DNA of 64,000 nucleotides from Panulirus ornatus (lineage: Eukaryota > Arthropoda > Malacostraca > Decapoda > Palinuridae), in assembly GCF_036320965.1 (NCBI RefSeq), contig NC_092264.1, positions 18,959,085 to 19,023,084 of the forward strand. The letters run 5' to 3'. The notes beneath the pieces are model-generated. The model searched no databases, was not told the origin of the DNA, and worked only from the letters and a program-made list of their open reading frames with translations. Position 1 is the stretch's first letter, and each line of letters starts with the position of its first letter. Below are positions 47,664-59,600 of the stretch, in pieces. Both the position numbers and the translations under genes were made by a program.

Positions 47664-50600
47664 GTATGTATATATTATGGTCTTAAAAGAAATAAAGTCT
47701 GCTCTATTTATTGCAGTATTTTCATATTCTTTGATTGCTTTGCATTGCTAAATATAAACCACATATCTTTTATGTTCTCATTTTGAATTATAAGGTTAAC
47801 TGTAATGAGAATGTTTTAGAGATGAATTTCCAGGTTTTCACCAGCTAGAAAACATGTTTTATCCTTTAGATTATCTGTTATTCATTTGTAATGATGCTTG
47901 GATTTATGCTATGATAACAGAAACTGATGACATTTATCTTAAGTATCTTTTCTTTTTATTTATTATACGTTGTCGCTGTCTCCCGCATTAGCGAGGTAGC
48001 GCAAGGAAACAGATGAAAGAATGGCCCAACCCACCAACATGCACATGTATATACATACACGTCCACACACAGCACATATACATATCTATACATCTCAACG
48101 TATACATTTTTTTTTTTTTTGCTTTGTCGCTGTCTCCCGCATTTGCGAGGTAGCGCAAGGAAACAGACGAAAGAAATGGCCCAACCCAGCCCCATACACA
48201 TGTATATACATACGTCCACAAACGCAAATATACATACCTACACAGCTTTCCATGGTTTACCCCAGACGCTTCACATGCCCTGATTCAATCCACTGACAGC
48301 ACGTCAACCCCGGTATACCACATCGATCCAATTCACTCTATTCCTTGCCCTGCTTTCACCCTCCTGCATGTTTAGGCCTCGATCACACAAAATCTTTTTC
48401 ACTCCATCTTTCCACCTCCAATCTGGTCTCCCACTTCTCCTCGTTCCCTCCACCTCCGACACATATATCCTCTTGGTCAATCTTTCCTCACTCATTCTCT
48501 CCATGTGCCCAAACCATTTCAAAACACCCTCTTCTGCTCTCTCAACCACGCTCTTTTTATTTCCACACATCTCTCTTACCCTTACGTTACTTTCTCGATC
48601 AAACCACCTCACACCACACATTGTCCTCAAAAATCTCATTTCCAGCACATCCATCCTCCTGCGCACAACTCTATCCATAGCCCACGCCTCGCAACCATAC
48701 AACATTGTTGGAACCACTATTCCTTCAAACATACCCATTTTTGCTTTCCGAGATAATGTTCTCGACTTCCATTCTTCAAGGCTCCCAGAATTTTCGCCCC
48801 CTCGCCCCACCCTCTGATCCACTTCCGCTTCCATGGTTCCATCCGCTGCCAGATCCACTCCCAGATATCTAAAACACTTTACTTCCTCCAGTTTTGCTCC
48901 ATTCAAACTTACCTCCCAATTGACTTGACCCTCAACCCTACTGTACCTAATAACCTTGCTCTTATTCACATTTACTCTTAACTTTCTTCTTCCACACACT
49001 TTACCAAACTCAGTCACCAGCTTCTGCAGTTTCTCACATGAATCAGCCACCAGCGCTGTATCATCAGCGAACAACAACTGACTCACTTCCCAAGCTCTCT
49101 CATCCCCAACAGACTTCATACTTGCCCCTCTTTCCAAAACTCTTGCATTCACCTCCCTAACAACCCCATCCATAAACAATTCAAACAACCATGGAGACAT
49201 CACACACCCTTGCCGCAAACCTACATTCACTGAGAACCAATCACTTTCCTCTCTTCCTACTCTATTATATTAGGGTAAGATGGTTAGGGATTAAGATAAA
49301 GGTAAAAATTTAGGTTCTAGCAGAAATTCTATATTTAAGGATAAATCTGTATATACTGTCGTACATATGGGTGATTTGAATGCAAAGGTGAGTAATGTGG
49401 CAGTTGAGGGAATAATTGGAGTACATGGGGTGTTCAGTGTTGTAAATGGAAATGGTGAAGAGCTTGTAGATTTATGGGCTGAAAAAGGACTGGTGATTGG
49501 GAATACCTGGTTTAAAAAGAGAGATCTACATAAGTATACGTATGTAAGTAGGAGAGATGGAACAGAGAGCGTTATTGGATTACGTGTTAATTGATAGGTG
49601 CATGAAAGAGAGACTTTTGGATGTAAATGTGCTGAGAAGTGCAACTGGAGGGATGTCTGATCATTACCTTGTGGAGGCGAAGGTGAAGATTTGTAGAGGT
49701 TTTCAGGAAAGAATAGAGAATGTTGGGGTGAAGAGAGTGGTGAGAGTAAGTGAACTTGGGAAGGAAACTTGTGTGAGGAAGTACCAGGAGAGACTAGGTA
49801 CAAAATGGAAAAAGGTGAGAACAAAGGATGTAAGAGGAGTGGGGTAGGAATGGGATGTATTTAGGGAAGCAGTGATGGCTTGCGCAAAAGATGCTTGTAG
49901 CATGAGAAGAGTGGGAGGTGGGCAGATTAGAAAGGGTAGTGGGTGGTGGGATGAAGAATAAGGTTATTAGTGAAAGAGAAGAGAGAGGCATTTGGACGAT
50001 TTTTGCAGGGAAATAATGCAAATGAGTGGGAGATGTATAAAAGAAAGAGGCAGGAGGTCATGAGAAAGGTGCAAGAGGTGAAGAAGAGGGCAAATGAGAG
50101 TTGGGGTGAGAGAGTATCATTAAATTTTAGGGAGAATAAAAAGATGTTTTGGAAGGAGGTAAATAAAGTGCTTAAGACAAGGGAACAATGGGAACATCAA
50201 TGAAGGGGACTAATGGGGAGGTGATAACAAGTAGTGGTGATGTGAAAAGGAGATGGAGTGAGTATTTTGAAGGGTTGTTGAATGTTTGATGATAGAGTGG
50301 CAGATATAGGGTGTTTTGGTCGAGGTGGTGTGCAAAGTGAGAGGGTTAGGGAGAATGATTTGGTAAACAGAGAAGAGGTAGTAAAAGCTTTGCGGAAGAT
50401 GAAAGCTGGCAAGGCAGTGGGTTTGGATGATATTGCAGTAGAATTTATTAAAAAAGGGGGTGACTGTATTATAAGACTGGTTGGTAAGGTTATTTAATGT
50501 ACGTATGACTCATGGTGGGGTGCCTGAGGATTGGCGGAATGCTTGCATAGTGCTATTGTACAAAGGCAAAGGGGATAAGAGTGAGTGCTCAAATTACAGA

Positions 50601-53600
50601 GGTGTAAGTTTGTTGAGTATTCCTGGTAAATTATATGGGAGGGTATTGATTGAGAGGGTGAAGGCATGTACAGAGCATCAGATTGGGGAAGAGCAGTGTG
50701 GTTTCAGAAGTGGTAGAGGATGTGTGGATCAGGTGTTTGCTTTGAAGAATGTATGTGAGAAATACTTGGAAAGGCAAATGGATTTGTATGTAGCATTTAT
50801 GGATCTGGAGAAGGCATAAGAGTTGATAGAGATGCTCGGTAGAAGGTATTAAGAATATATGGTGTGGGAGGAAAGTTGTTAGAAGCAGTGAAAAGTTTTT
50901 ATCGAGGATGTAAGACATGTGTATGAGTAGGAAGAGAGGAAAGTGATTGAGAACTGGTTCTCAGTGAATGTTGGTTTGCTGCAGGGGGGAGTGATGTCTC
51001 CATGGTTGTTTAATTTGTTTATGGATGGGGTTGTTAGGGAGGTGAATGCAAGAGTTTTGGAAAGAGGGACAAGTATGCAGTCTGTTGTGGATGAGAGAGC
51101 TTGGGAATTGAGTCAGTTGTTGTTCACTGATGATACAGTGCTGGTGGTTGATTTGGGTGAGAAACTGCAGAAGCTCGTGACTGAGTTTGGTAAAGTGTGT
51201 GAAAGAAGAAAGCTGAGAGTAAATGTGAATAAGAGCAAGGTACAATAGGGTTGAGAGGTAAGTTTGAATGGAGAGAAACTGGAGGAAGTAAAGTGTTTTA
51301 GATATCTGGGAGTGGATCTGGCAGTGGATGGAACCATTGAAGTGGAAGTGAATCATAGGGTGGGAGAGGGGACGAAAGTTCTGGGAGCATTGAAAAATGT
51401 GTGGAAGTCGAGAACGTTATCTTGGAAAGCATAAATGGGTATGTTTGGAGGAATAGTGGTTCCAACAATGTTGTATGGTTGCAAGGCGTGGGCTATAGAT
51501 AGAGTTGTGTGGAGGAGGGTGAATGTATTGGAAATGAGATGTTTGAGGACAATACATGGTGTGAGTTGGTTTGATCGAGTAAGTAATGAAAGGGTAAGAG
51601 AGTTGTGTGGTAATAAAAAGAGTGTGGTTGAGAGAGCAGAAGAGGATGTTTTGAAATGGTTTGGTCACATGGAGAGAATGAGTGAGGAAAGATTGACAAA
51701 GAGGATATATGCGTCAGAGGTGGAGGGAACGAGGAGAAGTGGAGACCAAATTGGAGTTGGAAGGATGGAGTGAAAAAGATTTTGAGTGATCGGGGCTTGA
51801 ACATGCAGGAGGGTGAAAGACATGCAAGGAATAGAGTGAATTGGAACGATGTGGTATACCGGGGTCGACGTGCTGTCAATGGATTGAACCAGGGTATGTA
51901 AGGTGTCTGGGGTAAACCATGGAAATTTTTGTGGGAACTGGATGTGGAAAGGGAGGTGTGGTTTCCGTGCATTATACATGACAGCTAGAGACTGAGTGTG
52001 AACGAATTTGGCTTTTGTTGTATTTTCCTAGCACTACCTCGCGCACATGCTGAGGGAGGGTGTTGTCATTTCATGTGTGGCGGGGTGGCGTTGGGAATGA
52101 AAAAGGGCAGACAGTATGAATTATGTACATGTGTATATATGTATATGTCTGTATGTGTATATATATGTATACGTTGAGATGTATAGGTATGTATATTTGT
52201 GTGTGTGGACGTGTATGTATATACATGTATATGTAGGTGGGTTGGGCAATTCTTTCGTCTGTTTCCTTGCGCTACCACACTAACGCGGGAGACAGCATCA
52301 AAGTATGATAAATAAATAAATAGATACATTTCCAATGATGCTAAGAATGATGTTTCACTGGAAAATCAGTTATGATGTATTTATGGAATATTCTACTGTT
52401 TGAATGACATAAAGAAAGCAGGTAGGGCTTTGAGGTTGAGGAAATCAGTATATGTAGATCATCGAGCTTTTCATGATCAGAGTATGCATTGGCTGGTATT
52501 TGATGAAACTAATTATGAATGTGTCTGGTCATTTACAGTGGTTACTTACATTCAATTTCTCTGTTATGTGAGTTTCTATTATGATTAAGGTTTTTCCATA
52601 ATTTTTAGTCTTTTGTACACTAAAATGATATTTGGGAGACTAAGCTCAGAGTCAGTGGTTGTATAATACACTAAAAGTCAGAGTACAACTGAGGATAAAC
52701 ATTTTTCCTCAAAATAGACACTTGAGGCAAATCACCTGTTGCAAAATGGTTTGTATATTGATTTCAGGAAGTTGCTGTGAAGTACTTCTGAATGATAAAG
52801 TTTTAGCTTTTTCATCTCATAAATTGTAGACAATGCTATTGCCCTGAAGAAAGCAAGCATTGAAATCATACATCTTCACAGTGACATTTATTAGCAGTAG
52901 TTGAAATTACACAGTATCTGAGACTTTAAAAAGTCAAGAACCTTTGAATTGTCATGTGACAATGGGAGCAGTGCTATAAGGGTCATTAGAAGATGACGGG
53001 AACAGGGAAATAGTTAAGATACATTCCCAGCTTGCTGTCCCCTTATTGCCTGGTTCACCTTCCCCTGTGAAGATTAGATACCCTTCCAAAGACTTTTATG
53101 GTCCAGGACTGAGGAATATGACAGCAAGGGTGGATGGTTTTTGGCAGCGTGACATCAGCTAGTTACACAAGAATTTTATGACAGATATTTATTACAGCAT
53201 TTTTTAAGCAGTTTTTGCATTGTCTATTAGGGCTGGTTACAGTTACTGTATGTCTTTTGCATGCATTAAGTGTGAGTGGCATAATTAGTCAAGGGGTCTT
53301 TTCCTCTGCCTCAGGGTAATTCAATGGGTTGTCACGAGGACAAGTGATAAGTTTATCGTAAATCAAAAGTTTTCTTTTCACAGCTGAAAACTGAATTTTC
53401 AGTTGATGTCAGCTGAATATACATATACATGATGCATTCATGCATATTAAATAATACCATGACTGTAACCATGGTGATTGAAAGCAGAAAATACCCTTGA
53501 CACTACGATCAAAATACAAATATTGTGACAATGAAGGCCTGATTTTCAGCAAATTTGTTGTAACTGAATTTTTAAGGGTGATTATACCGTCTCATTATTT

Positions 53601-56600
53601 ATGAGTTCACCATTTACCATGTCTTTTGTAAACTAATAGTCGTAGAAGGCGACTGGAGGGGATGGGAGCGGGGGGCCAGAAATCCTCCCCTCCTTGTATT
53701 TTAACTTTCTAAAAATGGGAAACAGAAGGAGTCACGCGGGGAGTACTCATCCTCCTCGTAGACTCAGATTGGGGTGTCTGAATGTGTGTGGATGTAACCA
53801 AGATGTGAAAAAAGGAGAGATAGGTAGTATGTTTGAGGAAAGGAACCTGGATGTTTTGGCTCTGAGTGAAACGAAGCTCAAGGGTAAAGGGGAAGAGTGC
53901 TTTGGGAATGTCTTGGGAGTAAAGTCAGGGGTTAGTGAGAGGACAAGAGCAAGGGAAGGAGTAGCAGTACTCCTGAAACAGGAGTTGTGGGAGTATGTGA
54001 TAGAATGTAAGAAAGTAAATTCTCGATTAATATGGGTAAAACTGAAAGTTGATGGAGAGAGATGGGTGATTATTGGTGCATATGCACCTGGGCATGAGAA
54101 GAAAGATCATGAGAGGCAAGTGTTTTGAGTGTGTTAGTGGTTTTGATGCACAAGACCGGGTCATAGTGATGGGTGATTTGAATGCAAAGGTGAGTAATGT
54201 GGCAGTTGAGGGAATAATTGGTATACATGGGGTGTTCAGTGTTGTAAATGGAAATGGTGAAGAGCTTGTAGATTTATGTGCTGAAAAAGGACTGGTGATT
54301 GGGAATACGTGGTTTAATTGATTACGTGGTGATATAGTATTGTAATTCTAAAACATTTTAGGTAGGCCATGATTAAAGGAAACATTCTAACAAGAAAACT
54401 TCAGATTTTGCAGTTGGTTCATATGACATAATTGATAAGTTAATCCATATGGAATTCAAGTTTGTTGCTTTCCATTCAAGTAGAAAAAATGACTTTTTGT
54501 CTGTTTACAATAGATTAGTGTTTTAGTATAAAGAAATGTGTCACTTTACAAAAACTTGAACAGATTAATTTCATTTTATGCTTTTGCCAGTGTCTGTCTG
54601 AGCAGCATGAAGTTTCTTTAGTATTGCACAGTGTAAGAGTTTTATGTAGAATAGGTAATGTAGACAGTAGCACTCTTTATCTTGGATGTACAAAGCGTGC
54701 ACAAAGTATTTATGAAAAGTAAGCTGGTTATTTGAAATGGTCATATCTTTTACAGTGTATAATTTGCCCTTCAGTTTCCCTTTATCTTATAGAGCACTGA
54801 AGGATATTTTAAAGGGCTCATCTCACATGTTGTTTGTAGATAAGATGTGATTAATGATATCATGTCAAACAGAGTTGAAGATTTTTTGGCTTGTCATTAA
54901 ACTTCAAATTGATGATTTGATAAAGCACAGGGCAAAAAAAAATTAAGGATTAAGATAAAGTCCATTGTTAAGTGATGCATATTTATTACTTATCATTTTA
55001 TGTGAATTTTAATTTTAGGAGCGGATATCTTGAAATTAATCACAATTTTGACTCAAAAGAGGAATATTGAATTAAGAAAATGCACTTATGACATGGTATA
55101 CTTATGATAAAGTGATGGTTAATGATGGTTAATGACCTAATTTTTAAGATATATTTTTTCCAGTTTGGGAAATGCCGATTTGTTGGAGAATTTGAAAAGA
55201 TCAACCGTGTTGGAGAAGGAACATATGGTGTTGTGTGTGAGTATAAGTATGATAAGTTGGTGTATACTGACAAAGATTAACTAAGATGAAAATAACTTAT
55301 TTTAATGTTAAGTACTGTGATTTGTTTGTCTGATTTTGTAAACTGGCAGTATGTCTTGGTATCTATGGAGTATATCCACTTAATTTCACATTTGTTTGTG
55401 TGTAAAGTCTTTGCTTATAGAAGATACCTTTGAATTAAGACATAAGCAAATGATTTTTTTTTTTTTGGTTATCAGAAAGGGAAAATTCATGAAGAGCACA
55501 TAGCAATGAGATATTCTAATTGCTTTCCGCTTCCTCATGATGTCTTGTGAGTCTGTATGTACAGCATGCACAGAGATAATGATGATGATGATGATACCCT
55601 TGCAAATCAGTCAGATGAAAAAAATTCCTTGAGTAAGAGTGATGTTTGTTGGTAAATAAGCCAGTCATTCTTTCATGGCTCGATAATCTTTCTTAAACTT
55701 TTGTGAGAAATGGCAAGTTATTCAGTTTCAAGATATACTACAATATGAAAGGGTAATGTATGGAATTGGAAAAGGAATATGGAATGAATTATATCTTCAA
55801 CTCAATACTAGACTTCCTTTTTCCATTGTTTATATTGTTTGCAGCAGTGACCATTATTCATGAGTGATTTTTTTTTACCTTGTGAAAGTTACTTTAATTG
55901 CTGCATTATGGCTCAGTTTATTTGGAATGTTGTAAACTTATAGATGTCAAAATTAACTTTTTGTGTTCCCTTAGTACTCATCTCTTTCCACTTGTAGGAT
56001 CATTGATGTAAAGCTGTGATTGTCATCAGTAAATCAACACTCAGTGTTGTTAAGAGGATCGGAAACATACAGTCTCTAAGTCATTCAAACACATCCTAAA
56101 CCCTTACCCATTTTGTTAAGGTGAAACATGCATTTCCTTACTTAGATAAGTGCTTTTTTTTCTTTATGCACATTAACTTGGTTTATCAAATACAACCTTT
56201 ATCCATAACATTTGATCCCAAATCATGCCCCCACTATCCTTATTTGAAATATTCCTGACTCCAATCGATTCTTTTTGCATCTCTCCATCTTCTTGCAGTC
56301 TACCTCTGTTGTACCCTCAGCTATACTGTTATATATAGTGTGATCTGTTTAGGTATGGATAATTGAAAAATGCAAAGAAATTGGAAGTTAATTTACATAG
56401 TTCAATACTTGGAACACATTGACTACAGATATGGACGATTGTAATTGTCCTAATGAGGGTTCAACGTGAAACCTTTCTTCGATACAACCAAATTCATAAT
56501 GCCTTAACAACTCTTCCCACATGTTGAACACCTCTGGTTTAATTGGTATGAAAGCTACAGCAATTATGATCTTCAGATCACCAATGTCCTTTGGTTGCTG

Positions 56601-59600
56601 AGCATACACAATATTCTTCGCAAACCCCCTTAAAAATAAATAGGCAGTTGTTATGTCTGGTGACTTTGGTGACCAAGCAGTGGGCCCACTGCAACCACAC
56701 TGGTGGTGTATTGATCAGGAAAGCACAAACATCCAACAACCTGTGAGGTAGTCCCCCATCATTCTGGACTTACTCTCCTATCCTTACACTGTTTGGTGGC
56801 AGTTGCTGATTTGCTGATGGTGGGCTCAAAATGAGCAGTTGCTGAGTATACCATAAAGGTATTTCACAAAGGATGCTCAAAGGTTGATGCCTCTTCACAA
56901 AAATATCTAGAGAAAGCTGACCCCTAACCCAAATATTCTTGGGGAATATTTCAAGCTCATGGGTCAAACCACAGAGGGGAGTAAGATTTCACATAAGTTG
57001 GTGAATTGCTAGTGTTCAATTTTGCAGTAGTTACTAACCTCACAAGCAAAGATTTTCTGCAATTGAGTCATTGTTAACCCCTTAGTTGAGCATTTATTCT
57101 GAAGTGACACTCTGCATTCTGAAATGATGCTACCCAAGTGCACAAAAATAATATATTTCTTAACAGAATATCTGTATAACATATGTTATTGAAGACAATA
57201 CCTGATAGAATACCATGCTTTCATCTTCATAATGTGGATGGTGTTGAGTGGATATGGCAGGCCCTGGGTACCCGGTGGGAGGAATCCTCCATATTTTTGT
57301 AAAGACAATTTTAGATTTTCTTTTATCATGATGTCATTCTACAATTACTGAAACATTTAGATACTTTATGATTTTTACCAAGTGTGGTTTCACTTATACC
57401 ATACATATTTATATATACAGGTTGAGCATCCTTAATCCAAAAATTCAAAATCTGAAACTTTTTGAGCGGTGACATGACATTACAAGTGGAAAATATTCAC
57501 ACCTCACTTGCCCATGCTGGGCTCTTGATGCTCTTTTGGTGCCAGCTTGTTGCAAAGCATCATTACTGCCAGACCTATGTGCATTACTTACTGTGTTTTT
57601 GCTTATTCTCTCCTCTGTGTGAATATGTGTAAGAAAATTATTTCTTATCAGTAGCATATTAATTCAGTCATGAATGAAGGTGATGCCAAACAACCACAGT
57701 TTGTCCTCTTGGGCAGCTGATGTTGTGACACCTTAGCTTTCTGATGGTTCAGTGTTACACAAACTGAACAGTGTGTCATTTGCCTGTAGTTGCCTTGGCA
57801 CTGATCATTTAGTGATAGTGTAGGAGCTTACCTAGAGGAAGGGATTAAGAACAATGTTAATAGAAGGTCTGGGTTCATCTGCTGGTCATGGCAGGTCGCA
57901 GAGATTGCTGTGAATGAGTGGAGGCAGCAGGACAAGCAGTCCAATCAGAGCGACATGCCAAAGCATCCGACTGGGTAACCATCACTTGCTGGGGAATATG
58001 GTCCCACCAAATGCTGCAATCAGTGTCTCTTGAGGACAACCATTGAACAATCGAAACATTGAGGTGTGTCTCAGCTCTAACTCGTTTGTTTCCATACCAT
58101 CCTGTTTTTCACATATCTCTCTATGTACATGCAAATATTGAAAAATAGAAAAAAAAAAATCCAAAATCTGAAACATTTATGAACCCAGGCATTTCAGATA
58201 AAGGATACTCAACCTTATTTTATCTATACATAATTTTCATGTTTTTACTGAATTTTTTATGTTGGCTGAGATGGCACGGGGAGCTGAGGCCCTAATCAAG
58301 GCCTGATTATACAGACAGTACATTATTTATGTTATTAATTAAAAATCTTATTTTCATCATAAATATGAACATAAATACAAGAGAAACTGATTCTTTTATT
58401 GTAAAATTGATTGCAATAGTCCACACATAATTGTAGCTTATTGCCATGTTGGCACAGTAACACTCCTTCATGATTCATGGGTGACTGTGAAGTGTGATAT
58501 GCTTTCTAGCTATGTTGTTAGATTGCAAGTATCATTTTACCTTGTAGAATCATACATCAGCTGGGAATTCAAATAAGTGTTCAAAGATTGAAAGTTACAA
58601 ACATTGCTCAGCACACTGTATAATGTTTGGCTGCAAGTGTGGCTTGGTGCAACATAACAAGGCCAGTCACAAATGTGGCTAAATGCAATAAAAAGGTTAA
58701 GAATTCATGCAATAATCTAGAAAAGAGGCAAAAATGTTATTCTTCATCCAAAGCTACAATGAAAATTAGTGGTAGATCCAGCCAAATGTTTGAAGTCAAA
58801 AATTTCAAATGGGCTGCACATCTGGTGCCACTATCAATCTACACAGATGGGTTAGCGAGATGATAGAGGTCTGAGGTTCTGTATGGATATAAGAATGAGG
58901 GATCAGAATTTATGATATTTCTCATCCAAAAGTATTATGCAAAGCAAAAAGTTGGCTCCATTTAAGGGTTTGAAACAAAAAACTTTAAATGGGTGGCACA
59001 TCTGTCTGAAAAGGGAGGAGTTCCATATTCATACAGGGATGAGGCAGCTAGGAAAGTGTATCGTCTTCAGAGCTTGATACATAAAACTGTAAAGGAATTA
59101 GTGATATTGTTTTCAAGGTGGTATAACCAAAGAAAGATATATCAGTATTTCCTGTATTCAGGGAACAGGTTGGTGATGTCTTATCTCAACAGGGCAGACA
59201 ACTTGGGCTAGTCCTTGTGGTCTTGGTTGCTTTTAATACATTGACTGATCCAGAAAAGAGATCTGCTTTTGGTAGTGTCTCTCATATAAGGAGCCCAAAA
59301 ATTATTACAAATGCTCTGTCCTAAGTAATTCTGAGGAGGACAGAGTTGAGTCTGGATTAGGAGTCCTTCTGTTGGAGTCATTCACTAGATATCAGTCCTT
59401 AGGCAAATCATACTGCTAATGATTCTGGATTATACTTACTCAGTGTCACATGATACTGCACAAGCTGATTTACAAGCATATTCTTTTGGATAATGATATT
59501 GCAGATGAAGGTTGAGAGGAATGACGGGATCAGATGCAGTGGAGGCATTTTTTGTACGAAGGTGGTTTCAATGAAGGCATTGGTGATAATGATTTAATGT

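Noticed and set aside
47955..48300. The recurring gcgaggtagcg sequences as a promoter or insulator element
   Set aside because: They coincide with LINE tails and composite short elements, so their recurrence is explained by retroposition; no positional link to genes is seen.
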